From positions 102,531-166,530 of the forward strand of contig CAUYUJ010015290.1 of NCBI GenBank assembly GCA_963575745.1: a stretch of DNA of 64,000 nt, read 5' to 3'. Under the pieces are notes generated by a model. The model made no database searches, was not told the origin of the DNA, and worked only from the letters and a program-made list of their open reading frames with translations. This document shows, in pieces, positions 44,900 to 55,139 of the stretch (its first letter is position 1; each line of letters opens with the position of its first letter). Position numbers and translations under genes: made by a program. The stretch comes from Prorocentrum cordatum (Eukaryota; Sar; Dinophyceae; Prorocentrales; Prorocentraceae).

Positions 44900-45609
44900 C
44901 AATCTTCTTTTGGGAGGGTCCGGCCGTCGGGGCCCATGTTGCTGTTTGGAAGGCGGCCAGGGGACAGCCCGAGCATTTCGGCCACCCTGGGACACCACAG
45001 GGCGGCGGCCTCCACATTTCCCTGCAGAAACCCAGCAAAACAGGTAAATTCTTGATGGTCGAGAAGAGACCTCACACGCCGATCGAACTTCCAACATTCA
45101 GCGATTGAGCGGTGTCGGCGGGCAATGGGCACGCAAGCGGGCGTGGATGTGTTCAGAGCCAGAGCCTGAAGCAACACCATGCCGCCGACAGTTGTGAGCA
45201 AGCAGAAATCCATCAAGAACGGTTGAGACTAGAAGTTGCACCGTGCGGGGCCGCTCCGACGTGGAGAAAAATGGCAAACAGGGAGGGAATTGGCAGAAGG
45301 TCAACTCACTGAACCACCGGGCGCATAACCAGTAAAGTGTAGACATCTTGAACACTTGATCACATTTGCGAGGTCGGAGAAGGGGGGTCCACATCATCAC
45401 ACTGGCATCCAAAACGACAGCCGTGCGCTTGGGAATGACATCGGGCCGACGTCATAACACACCGCGGGAAGGAACTTCAGATAAACCATGGCCAGATACG
45501 GACCATTTTTACATATAACAAAAAGGACATCCTTGGAAATATGGATCATACAATCCTCGGGAACCTCGCCCATTCACCTCCTCATCCTGATCACTGTGTC
45601 AACTCCAGA
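44900..45609. other. No gene recognised: mixed unique-looking DNA
   Basis: Both strands are open in pieces, for example - 45412 to 45098 (104 codons, mixed composition, MDASVMMWTPLLRPRKC). A splice-donor-like aaaacag/gtaaat lies at 45046 and an acceptor-like cattcag at 45101, so uncalled exons of a plus-strand gene are possible. I see no domain. Confidence 0.3.
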
Positions 45610-45731
45610 ATCAAGGTTGAATTCGGGAAAACGATAGAGCTGGCGCGCGATCGCCGCCGGGAAATTCCTGCTGCAGTCGGGAGTCGGGCACGGGGAGCAC
45701 ATCAGCAAGCCTTGCACAGAGCGGGAAACAG
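45610..45731 (+). CDS. Putative exon of an unrecognised plus-strand gene
   Basis: The exon is bounded by a pyrimidine-rich acceptor (tgatcactgtgtcaactccag) and a strong donor (aaacag/gtaaag). One frame is open: ATC AAG GTT GAA..., reading IKVEFGKTIELARDRRRE and then a basic region. It leaves two bases that pair in phase with the next putative exon. The product is basic and of unknown function. The evidence is splice signals plus frame agreement over two exons only. Confidence 0.3.
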
Positions 45732-45830
45732 GTAAAGAGCAAGTGTCAAACTTCGTTGCGACCAGTCCGTCGGGGCACTGTACACACAGACTTCGTCATC
45801 CATCACGAGGGAATTTTCGACTGCCTCCAG

Positions 45831-45940
45831 GGACTTCAGGGCTCCGCTGGACCAGCCGAAATTTCGTCGCCCGAGACGTCACCTCCAGAATCGTAGAGGA
45901 CCAAAGAAATCTCATCGAAGCCATATTGGTCAGCATACGG
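45831..45940 (+). CDS. Putative second exon of the same unrecognised gene
   Basis: Acceptor ttttcgactgcctccag before 45831 and donor catacg/gtaatt at 45940-45941. In the phase left by the previous exon it reads RDFRAPLDQPKFRRPRRHLQ and remains open to the donor. A third acceptor (cttcctgttctcttcag, before 46160) opens GQRTQSSYDVRIKKILTRGR in phase, then stops at about 46246. The implied introns are about 99 and 219 bp. The opposite strand is also open here (- 46035 to 45796), so the strand call is provisional. Confidence 0.28.
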
Positions 45941-46407
45941 TAATTAAAAGCAGACCGGGGGCCGACAACGAGCAGCTGCAGCGCATTCTCGTACGCCTTG
46001 CATATCGAAGCCGAGGGCTGCGAACATTGAAGCACGAAGAGAGAAGATGTTCAAGCACGAGGTGTGGAACATTTTTGTTTTTGCGAACGTGATGCCTGCC
46101 GTATTTCTCTCACCCTCGGGATGAACTTCTGGATCGGACGCTTCCTGTTCTCTTCAGGGGCAGAGAACTCAATCATCATACGATGTGCGTATTAAAAAAA
46201 TTCTTACAAGAGGTCGTGATCGTCCGGACCAAAAGTGTAGCCGGTCTTGAGGCGAGAGCGCGACGCCTGAATAAATTGAGAGGAAGCCTCCGGCGAAACG
46301 ACTGACCGACCGAGCGGTCTAAGGCTCCCAGTCCCCCCCATGGGACCCGTCTGCGGCTCATTTTTTAAGCTGACTTAGAACCCTCTGGCGAAACGCTATC
46401 GACCACT

Positions 46408-46444
46408 TCCCCGGGACAGATTTTTCATCCTGAGTCGTTGCGTG
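46408..46444. repeat. 37-nt dispersed repeat, copy 1
   Basis: cgaccacttccccgggacag then atttttcatcctgagtc. Nearly identical to 54543-54580 (cgaccacttccccgcgacca then atttttcatcccgaatc). Confidence 0.8.
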
Positions 46445-46929
46445 TTGTGTGACGGTCCCGAGCCCAGGTAAGGGCCCTCAGAGGCTGGAGACAGCGAGCC
46501 CCCCCCTGGGTCGTGTTCTCTCACGAGTCGAAGCGGTCTGGGTCTAGCGATCCTATCGGTTGGCGCTCCCAATCGCTATTGTGAGGCCCCTCGTGGAGAC
46601 CCGCTCGGCCCGCACCGACCGGCGGCCAGCCACTTCCTCGGCCGACATGTCCGCGGCGTTCTCGTCACAGTAGCGGCCCGTGGCGGCCAGGCGCTCCTCG
46701 GGGGGCAGAATGGGCCAGAGGCCTCCCAAAGGGGGTCCGAGGCAGTCAAGATCCAGAGTGAGGACGCAAGGTGAGGATGCAAGACCCTTGGAGTTCCCAT
46801 TTGCAATTTGGAGCTCCTTGGACGTTAAGATTGGCTCAGGATGGGCCGAAGAAGCAGGAATGCAGGGGTAGCCTTGAAGAAGCTGCGCATCCTTACCGTA
46901 GGTTTTGACAGTAGATTGGGTCGGAGGAT

Positions 46930-47052
46930 CGCGCCGCATCGCCGATGGACCGTCGACGTCGGCGATGCATCGGCGACGTCAGCGACGTCGGTGTGGAGAA
47001 AATCGGGCTCCACATCGAGCCACATCGCCGATGTATTGGCGATGCGGCGCCA
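46930..47052. mobile_element. Inverted-repeat element, 123 bp
   Basis: GCGCCGCATCGCCGATG near 46931 is matched by tattggcgatgcggcgc at 47035-47051 on the opposite strand (stem about 15 of 17). The interior is itself close to palindromic around gatgcatc (gacgtcggcgatgcatcggc then gacgtc). MITE-like in form. No second copy was seen and no clear target duplication. Confidence 0.5.
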
Positions 47053-47099
47053 TATCTACTCTGATCCCATCTGGAAGACCTTCAACCCTCCTCGAAATC

Positions 47100-47653
47100 C
47101 AACGCAAGTTTCTAATGATGGTTGACGCGCGAACCGCGGCCCACGCGGTCAGATTCGTGTGTTTGTCGTCGCCACTTTCGGCACGAACGTTGAGATATTG
47201 GGGCCCTGGGGCGCCGCCACGTCGCGGGAACATCTTGCGTCTGACTTCGAGGAGGGATGCGGATGGGCGCGCAGAGGGGCTCCGCCTCTCCGGCGACATG
47301 ACCTCGTTCCCCCCCCGCGTGTTCTTCCTGGACTGCGGGCCTCGGGGGCCCGCTCTCGGGCACCCCCGGGGCCACCGAACGTGGACCCGGGACGGACACT
47401 GCTCCCGGGGGAACAGGTCTGCGGGACCTCAGGAGCCGCGGATGGAGAACGAGTATCGGCCTCTGGGGCCCTTCCTCGGTCGCCCGGGGGCAACATCGAA
47501 TCCGGGACGACAAGGTACCCTTCGGGGGAGGGGTTGGGAAGCCTGGGGGCGCGGGTTGAAAAAGTCAGATCGTCGGATGTCTGAGCTGCGCCAGGTCTTG
47601 ACGTCCAGAGTGGGTGGCAGAGTGCGAGCGAGAAAGGGCGAGAGAGAGGGGGG

Positions 47654-47685
<32 letters not shown>

Positions 47686-47735
47686 GCAGGGAAACGGGCA
47701 AACGAGGTGCGGCCGAATTGTGACACTGACATGAT
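47100..47735. other. No gene supported: GC-rich spacer with a (GA)n tract
   Basis: A 272-codon plus frame (46905 to 47723) crosses the inverted-repeat element and ends in a poly-Arg/Glu stretch from the GA tract at 47653-47680. No domain seen. Confidence 0.45.
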
Positions 47736-47739
47736 TCCC

Positions 47740-47965
47740 TTGGGCTTAGGTATTTGGCTCGGTACAGGTACGGAGCACGTGGGATGGTCGCGCGTGCGAA
47801 GGTAGGTCCGTGTTCGAATCCTGCACCTGACCAGCGATGACTTGCAATTGCCCGCCCGTCGAAAGAAGTAGGTAGAAACATGAAGTAGGAAGGCGGGTAA
47901 AGGAGATTGGGTTCGGGCCCGCCCAGAGAATGGCAAACAACAGCAACATCATATCGATTATTTCT
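47740..47965 (+). repeat. SINE-like unit with RNA polymerase III box motifs
   Basis: TGTTCGAATCC at about 47811-47822 matches the tRNA B box (GGTTCGANNCC) at all but one position. About 60 bp upstream, ttggctcggtacagg resembles an A box. No full cloverleaf can be drawn, so this is not a tRNA gene. The downstream body contains gaagtaggaaggcggg and gcaacatcatatcgatt, two strings that reappear in swapped order just upstream of the receptor's spliced-leader relic (53356-53410). Confidence 0.35.
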
Positions 47966-48947
47966 TTTCTTCCACCAGCTGGCCTGCTTCGTGAGGCGCC
48001 GTCGCACTTGTGCATGAGACGGTGAGCATTACTAGGATTGTGCGGTTGACTGCACATGGGAACAGACAATTGCGAAAACACTCACGTGTATGGCTGGCAC
48101 CGTGCTTCGGCACGAATAGCCATGCGAGACGACTTCGCACTGCCTGCTTCACCCAGCTGACCCTCCAGGTCGCAGCAACCGGCCTCGCGGTTGGTATGTA
48201 CAATATGTTCACGCTTGCCAGCTTGGATGCCACACAGTGGGTCTAGCAATATCGATGTACCTTTGAATGGGAATATGGGCACGAGACAAACGATGCGTTG
48301 CAAAAGTGCAGAGGTAACGAACAAGTAGAGCCCCTTTGTGCAAATACTGCTTGTGTAAAAAATACAAGATTCTGTCAAGCAGGCAAAACTCCTGGTTGAC
48401 AGAAGCTCGGGAACAAACCAAACACGCTGGCAATTATGGACCACCGGTGCGTTCGATCGGATGGGGGTCCAGCCTTCAAAATGGCCTCAACGTTGAACGA
48501 GAAGCCGTGGAACAGAAATAAGTTCAGAGCTTCAGCGCTCCGCCCGCGTGGGGTTCGCCTCACTGCCGCGGAAAATCAATGATGACGGTACCGCGCATGG
48601 TCCGCCGCGCTCGCTCTCCCCAGGGCAGACAGGTGAGAGGAGACAAAGGCACGAAATACTGCTCCCCCCTCCTTCCCCTTCCTCTCCCCGCTCCTCCCCG
48701 CTCGCCCGCTACTTCGCGCTGCCCCCCCACTCTTCCGAGCCTCTCCGCGCTCCCCTCCGTTCCTCCAGAGTCAGCCCCGCTCCTCCCCGCTCCACCACTT
48801 CACTCGACCCCACTCCTCCGCCATCCTTTCTACTCCTCCCCCCCAGCCCGCCTCTCCTAACTCCTCCAGACCCGCAAGCCGTCGTCGGATCACGCTGGCC
48901 AGGTGCTGCCTCCCTCGGTTGGCAGCGGGATCTGCAGGGAAGACAGC
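47966..48947. other. Downstream flank of the receptor gene, no further gene recognised
   Basis: Less GC-biased to about 48550, then C/T-rich with cgctcctcccc repeats (48660-48850). Minus frames of 91-120 codons around 47958-48444 have mixed composition but no domain. Part of this may be receptor 3' UTR. Confidence 0.35.
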
Positions 48948-51900
48948 TCAGACTGCGACTCCCGGGGTCTCCGACGTCGAGCCGGCGGCGGGGTCGGTCG
49001 CCCCTGCGCCCGCCACTTCTTGTGCCGTCGAGCCGGCGGCGGGGTCGGTTGCCCCTGCGCCCGCCACTTCTGGTGCCGCTTCGCCGCAAGGTTCGCCGTT
49101 GGGATCATCGTTTGCCAACTCGCCGAGATGGACGCTGTCTGGCTCGCTGGGATGAAGACCTTTCTGGGTGGAGGGGCGCTGAGTCGAAGTTTTGATGCGG
49201 GCCTCGAAGATACTGCCCCAAGACATGGTGTTCACGATCTCGTCATCGTCCTGCAGCAGCTCCACCTCGATAAAGCGAACGCCTCGCTTGAGCCGCATCA
49301 AGTCGAAGTCCCCGAGATCCACCAATTGTTTCCCAATCTCCTCTTCGCTCCTGTTGCACAGACCCTGGCACATCCGCAGCAGCCGCTTCCCCATGTCACG
49401 AGCTTTCTTCAGATCCGATTCTTGTTTTGCCTGCTGCATGTCCTTCGAACCGAACAGATCTCTCAAGAAGACATAGACGAGGTATATGAAAATCAACACA
49501 TTTGATCCGAGGCCAAGTAGCCAGAAGAACATCGTGCCAGTGGACACCTGTTTGGACGCCCGAAATGGGTACGGACAAGATGGGTACAATGCCCAACAAC
49601 AAGTGGTGTTCCACACCAACAGCGGCCGCTGTTGGGCAGGCGGCCTTTTGTCTCAAATGGACACAGGCCGTGGCGGCGCGGACAGCGAGTCCTGTTCAAA
49701 CCGAACAGGAACTGCCGTTGGGCATTGTGCCCATTCTTTCCGTACCCGTTTCGTTCGTGCCGAACCTGGGTCTCAACTGCTGCAGACATCTCTCCCACGG
49801 CCGGCCCCGCGGCCGCCACCAGCATGACGAGGCTCGCGCAGGTGATCGCGTCTGAGAGGTTCAGAGCATTGCCCCTCCAGGGCAGAATGAGCACGCTCAA
49901 GAGGAAATACCCCGTCAGCACGCTGGCCATCACTATCATCTGTGCATACGGGCGAGACGGGTCGATGATCACTGAGATACCAGTGAATGTGTTCCTGACG
50001 AGGAAGATGATACCCCAGTACCAGGCACCGTCCCGGAAACGATACACGACGAACTTGAGGCTGCGCAGGACGTTTGGGTTCGTCACGCTGGTTTTGGGCA
50101 ACGTCATGATGCACCACATGTAGTAAGCCAGGAACGCAACAACCTCCCCGAAGATGGCAATTATGGCAAAGACGATCATCAACGTGTGGTCAGAGTCACT
50201 GTCCCAGCAGATGATATCAGGGTAGTCCACCATGGAATACTTGCCATTTGGGTGAGAATAACAACGGAACGGGCGCACAACTGTTATGAATACTGCAATG
50301 AAGACCGCCTGGTAGACTGTGAAATAAGTGTTCCATGTCTCAGGCCCCTTCATGTGCAACCGTTGGCTCACGGTAAAGACCACGCGGGAGAAGAACGACG
50401 CGCCGAAGAGCACCGCGCCTAACAGGATCGGGATGAGCAGTGTGAGCACGTAGCCTGTTGTAGCGCCTGAGCCGAACAGACACTCGGCGCGCACGGAGTC
50501 CAAATCGAAGGCGAAAATTGCGAAAGTGCGGAATATGTCCCGGTTGCCTGTAGGCCATGATATCGAGATCTTGGTGATGACCATTGCCAGCTGCACGCTT
50601 GTGACAAAAGTCCCGAAACTCAGGATGGCAACTGTCAGCTCTCCAAGCTTCGCAGTAACTCCCTCGTTGATGAAGAAGTAGGATCCGACAGGCAGTGTCA
50701 GTCCGAGGACGATCAGTAAAATCAAGCCAACGGCCTCGCCGCCTCCACACTTCTGACAAATCCCGTCGGAACCGCGGAAGTGGTCATCCATGCAGCGCCC
50801 GCAAGCAAGCGAACCCGCGTCGCGGTTCAGCGCGCATGAGCCCGGCGGACCACCAGGGCATGGCGTGTTGTAACCAGACTGTGACAGCACAGCCTCCCCA
50901 AGAGCATCGCACGCGTAAACCTCATTGATGATGGCATCTTCACGCCCCGCAGAATCGCTGGCACTCACAGCAGAAACTGGTATGTAGTAGCCAAGTTTGA
51001 CGGACAAAGCGGTGTAACCACCATTGCTGACGTCTGTCCCTATTTCGAATGCCAACGACGCACCTGCCGGACAATTGATGCCGATGGGGCACGGCTTGCA
51101 TGTGTCCGTGGTATCGTCCAAGTACTCGGTGCCCACCTGGCAGATGCAATCGGACGCGCTCGAGGACCCCGTGTACAGAGTTGTGCGGCCGTCTGAGCAA
51201 GATATGCAGCTGGACTGACCCTTCTCATCCTGATACCTGCCCACTTCGCAACGGTCACAGCTCGTCTGGCCTCGCTTTTCCTGGAAATCGCCAGCGACAC
51301 ACTTGGTGCAAACTGCGGCGCCTTTCTCGTCGGCGAACGTACCTTCTGCACACTGCACCTCGTTCGTGGAATTCTCGTTCACAAAATAACCCGGACTGGA
51401 GAACCTACACGCGGTCTGACCTGACGCGTTCGTGTACGAGCCCACGGGGCAAGCGGTCTGCGCCATGTAGGGCACCGACTGACCCGCTGCCACTTCGGGG
51501 ACGTAGTAGCCGAGGTCCGCCGGCACGCACTCGCCCCTGTGCCAGTACGTGCCGTCGAGGCAGGTCTCCGCCCTGCCGAGAGGGAAGCCACCGTCGAGCG
51601 GGCCCTCGCCGTTCGGCTTGAAGCACTTCTCGCCAGGGTAGTCCACGGAGCACGCAGCCAGGTCCGAAGTAGCCTGGTACACCAACGCACCTGACATCTG
51701 GTCCGGCACCAGGATGACGTCGGCCTTCTTCACTGTGTTGTCAGCGCTGTCAAGGTAAAAGTTGCTCACCATGTAAGGCAGGTTACGCTCTTGATCCTCG
51801 TTGAATGTCAGGAGGCCACCTGCCAGGCATTCACCGTAGCTGGTATCGCCAACCAGCTCTTGCAGCATCTCTTCCAACAACGAACTCGTCACCGTGTCTC

Positions 51901-53224
51901 TGGTGAACCGGCCTGTAGTGATGCCCTTATGCATGGCAACACTGAACATCACAATGCTGTCGTAACCAAACTGCGTGTACGTCTTGCACTTTGCGAAATT
52001 GTTCTGCGCTGTGACGGATGTGTTCTCGACGTACCTGAAATAATCGCCGTAGTCCTCGCCCCAAGTGGAACCCTTCGGCATATCCCAACACGACTCGTTC
52101 ATCGATGACCCGCAAATGTTTTCGCCAAGCTTGTACTCGAAACCGCCAGCTCGAATTTCGCCGCTGTCCCAAGCCTCCTCGAAGAGCGGCGTACGGTCGG
52201 AATCGGGCATCCAACTGACCGAGAAAGTGCCCAATGCTTCACGTGGGTCGTTAAAATTACCGTCGTCCGGGTGGAACCAGACGTAATTGTGCTCCTTCTT
52301 TCGCAAGCCCATGCTCTCAGCCTGCCTCAGCACCTCCGGCAACTCTGACTGGAAAGCGCACAACATGATGACTCGGGGCATAGAAGGGTCCTCGTGGATT
52401 TCCGTGAACGCCTCCTGGATGCGCTGAATGGCATTCTCATCTGGCTGGTTGCCACTGTTACCGTCCGTCGTGGGCACCTCCTTGGAGACGACAGTCATAC
52501 CCAGAGAAGTAGCCGTGCTCGCGAAGGAGCTGCACATGCTGCGCGTGTAGTCTTCGCTGAAATAAAATGACACCACGCGGGTGTATCCCATGTGCCTCAT
52601 GGCGCGCGCAGCAGCCCTTACTCGGTTCTGGTCGCCTGGGCAGACGCGGAAGAAATTTGGGTACTTAAGCGCAAGGCCGTTCCTCAGCGAGAGCAGTGGG
52701 CTGGTGGTGGAATAGCAAACCATAGGCAACCCCAACGACTGCATGGCAGTGGCGCCTGCCGCCGACGAGCCCGACGTAGTGAAACCAACGATGCCGTGCA
52801 CGGGCTCTCCGTAGAGGCCGAAGCCAGACTTCTCAACCATGTTGTTGAAATAGAACCCTGCCAAGATTGCGCGCTCGTTGTTGCCACCGTGGTCCATGAC
52901 ATCCGTTGAGACATTGAACAGGTCGGCAGGGCCAAGGTTGGCAATGGCTGGGCAGAACGTGGAGTTGCGCGTGTTCACGTCGTAGATCGCGCGGGTGGCC
53001 GCCACCACGCGGGCTGCGCCGCACCCGTCGCGCAGCGTCAGCTTCGCCGCGATTCCCAGGCGGAGGTTCCCCGACAGCGGCGGGTAGTAGGCAATCGTGT
53101 CCTCTTTAGGGGTCGGGATCGGCCCCGCTGTCGACAGCCTGCCAAAGGGATCCCACTGCGCGTCCGCCGCTGACAGGAAGAGCAGCAGCAGCAGCAGCAA
53201 CAGCTCATGGCCTTTCCACAGCAT
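48948..53224 (-). CDS. Large multi-pass receptor: signal peptide, PBP1-like ectodomain, Cys-rich repeats, 7-9 TM (two exons, 53224-49766 and 49547-48948)
   Basis: I start it at the ATG at 53224, because a hydrophobic signal peptide follows (MLWKGHELLLLLLLLFLSAA) and a spliced-leader relic lies 110 nt upstream. The open frame upstream of this ATG is untranslated leader and chance. Residues about 50-500 look like a periplasmic-binding-protein type 1 (ANF receptor) ectodomain (HGIVGFTTSGSSAAG, AMRHMGYTRVVSFYFSEDY). Residues about 570-825 are Cys-rich GCC2/GCC3 or ephrin-receptor-like repeats (CPVGSYTNASGQTAC, CVAGDFQEKRGQTSCDRC). From about 828 to 1140 there are seven to eight membrane segments. 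Exon 2 adds one more (MFFWLLGLGSNVLIFIYLVY) and a charged cytoplasmic tail. The spliced protein would have about 1352 residues, ending at TGA 48950-48948. The architecture suggests a plasma-membrane receptor for a small ligand, like class C receptors in layout. The ligand is unknown. Codon use and the unbroken 3.46 kb exon support a real gene. Confidence 0.85.
48976..49077 (-). repeat. 51-bp (17-codon) tandem duplication in the receptor tail
   Basis: Two units, 48976-49026 and 49027-49077, differ at about two positions. Each encodes EVAGAGATDPAAGSTAQ or a near variant, in frame, just before the stop. Confidence 0.9.
49548..49765 (-). mobile_element. Introner-like intron: 218-bp GT-AG intron with inverted terminal repeats
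   Basis: On the minus strand the first coding exon ends GAGACCCAG, followed by GTTCGGC. The intron ends CCAAACAG before GTGTCCACT. Splicing is phase 0 and joins ETQ to VSTGTMFFW, opening a frame with a clear membrane segment. Inside lie inverted repeats of about 37 bp (plus strand 49561-49597 cgaaatgggtacggacaaga... and 49715-49751, reverse complement cgaaacgggtacggaaagaa...), about 86 percent matched. CAGGT occurs at both ends, as expected for a target duplication that supplies splice sites. Without removal the frame runs into a stop at 49493. A diverged copy lies at 62411-62622. Confidence 0.85.
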
Positions 53225-53333
53225 GTTGAGCTGGGCGCAAATAGAATGCGACTGTGTGGGCGCTGGTGCAGCGCGCTTGGGTGGATTGGGGCCGGAATGG
53301 TAAGATCCAGGTGCGTGGTTTCTGCCAAAACAG

Positions 53334-53355
53334 CTTGAGCCAAGATGGCTACGGA
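53334..53355 (-). other. Relic dinoflagellate spliced-leader sequence
   Basis: The minus strand reads T followed by CCGTAGCCATCTTGGCTCAA and G. The dinoflagellate leader is the same 22 nt except for T in place of C at position 12 (CATTTTGG). It is followed by CTGTTTTGGC, not by a GT donor, so it is not an SL RNA gene. It is placed as the 5' end of a processed mRNA copy, 110 nt before the receptor ATG. Confidence 0.92.
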
Positions 53356-53587
53356 GCAACATCATATCGACTTTTGAAGTAGGAAGGCGCTTGAAGTGGA
53401 TTGGGATCTGGAAATCCAGAAATACCTGCCTCCCACGACCGGCATGCACACCTCTCTTTCTGTCCCCGAATGACAAGGGTTCGGCGTGCAGACTTTTCAG
53501 GGGGAGTTCGGGTTGTGGGCAGGGTAGTCTACCCACAGCCTGTCCCCAAGAGCCTGTCCTGGAAGAAGAAATTTCTGCATCAATATT

Positions 53588-53708
53588 TACATTCGGAGGT
53601 CCATGTAGATCGCTTGGATCGGCGCTGTCCCCCCTGCCTGGCGGGCTCTGCGCGCCAAGGGTCCCCAGCGCCGATCTAAGAGATCCACGCGGACCGTCCA
53701 CAATTTAT
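53588..53708. mobile_element. Foldback (MITE-like) element, copy 2
   Basis: Left arm ttacattcggaggtccatgt, agatcgcttggatcggcgctg. The right arm in reverse complement is aaattgtggacggtccgcgt, ggatctcttagatcggcgctg. The arms match over about 36 bp with a G/C-rich centre. It lies 230 bp upstream of the spliced-leader relic. Confidence 0.7.
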
Positions 53709-53719
53709 GTTTGTGCTCT

Positions 53720-55138
53720 ATGATGTTCTTTGTATTCCGTCCCGCTCCGATGGAAGATCAAATCAACTTTCCACCATGGGGTCATATCCCAATCCTAACT
53801 CTGATAGGCGGGCCTGTCAAGGCAGGCCCGACGAGTTCCCGCTCTCGGCGGTTATGATTCTTCTTCTTCTTCTTCTTCGGTCCCCGCAGCATGCCAAAAA
53901 ATCTATCCGGTGAGGGGGGGATCTGATCTTCTCCTTCCCGAGGCCACCGTGGGGCCCGCGAGCCCCACAAGCGGATCTGGCGCGCAATGCGAGCCTCACC
54001 GAGCCCCCGAGCAGGGGAGCCCAAGAGCTGGCCACAGCAGAGCCTGGCGCGCTCGGTCGGTCAAGGCTGGGGGGAGGCGTGCGACCTTCGCTTCGCGCCC
54101 TCGGCCCACCTTGGCCCCGAGGCAGGTTCCCGTCGCCATGAAGCCGGCGCTGCCTCTGGGCGCCGCGCGGATCGCTCAATTCTTGAACGACTGCGGCTCT
54201 CCGACAGCGCAAGTCGTTCGAGATCGGCCGATGCTGTGCATCTGGCTGGAAACACCCCCGCTGGGGGTCGCTGGCGCGCCAGCGCGGCGTGAGCCCTGCC
54301 GCGCAGGTCGACCACCCCGTGGGGCCACCTCGGAACTCCCCAGAGATCCGATACCTTGATTTTTCCAATGCGGGGTCCCCGGACGTCCAGACCCCTCCCG
54401 CAAGGCCGGCTTTCCGTCCTAGGTCGCTTTGAACGGTCCAGAGGCCGGGCCAGGGCCACAGAGGCCGAAAACGACGATGAACCCCCGTCCCAAAGATCTG
54501 GCGTCGTCTCGATTCTTTCGACACGCGGGCCCCCGACCCCTCGCGACCACTTCCCCGCGACCAATTTTTCATCCCGAATCCCTTTTTGGCGGTACCGAGA
54601 CGCTGGAGAGGCCAGAAACGATGAAAAACCGGCGTCTCGATTTTTCGAGGCCAGGATGTCTGGGCCGTCGGAGTCTTCCAATTCGTCGGAGACAAGGGCA
54701 TCGAGCCGGCCCGGCAAGGACCCCTCCGAGCGACGGCGGCGCTGGTCGGGCCAGCCTGCGCCTGCAGCAGCTGGGCGGCCACGTCGTGCTGCTGGCCGGC
54801 CAGCTCCTCGCGCGCGCGGGGCGCGGGGCGGGCGTCTCGGTGCGCGAGGGGCGCACACGGGCTCGCAGCCGCAGCGCGCAGGCGTGCGCGCGCGAGCCTG
54901 CGGGAAACAAAAACATATCCGTGTCCGTGGCCTTGCGGGCCGGGTCCCTGGGCCGCGACCCCGCGGATACGGGGCGTTTTTCTCGCGCATCCCCTGCGCG
55001 GAAGGTATCCGTGCGACAGCGTATCCGAGGGATCGCGCCCCGGAATCCAGACTGCAAGGGCGCGGATACGGATACGTTCGCCGCTCGTGACGCGCGCACA
55101 CCTGCTAAAAACGCAGGACGAACACATCATGCGTATAC
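53720..55138. other. No gene supported: GC-rich DNA open on both strands
   Basis: A 695-codon minus frame (55904 to 53817) and 244-282 codon plus frames overlap here. All are Arg/Pro/Ala/Ser rich and mutually exclusive, with no domain. A (TTC)n lies at 53860-53880 and the second copy of the 37-nt dispersed repeat at 54543-54580. Confidence 0.5.
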
Positions 55139-55139
55139 G

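Noticed and set aside
47740-47830. tRNA gene
   Set aside because: B-box match only. The T stem does not pair and no cloverleaf fits.
49493-49765. C-terminal 90 codons of the unspliced receptor frame
   Set aside because: It translates the inverted-repeat intron. Splicing to 49547 restores a membrane segment and a longer tail.
53334-53355. SL RNA gene
   Set aside because: The leader is not followed by a GT splice donor or Sm-site region, so it is a cDNA relic.
53225-53701. N-terminal 159 codons of the receptor's open frame upstream of 53224
   Set aside because: This stretch includes the spliced-leader relic and part of a foldback element. The signal peptide begins only at 53224.
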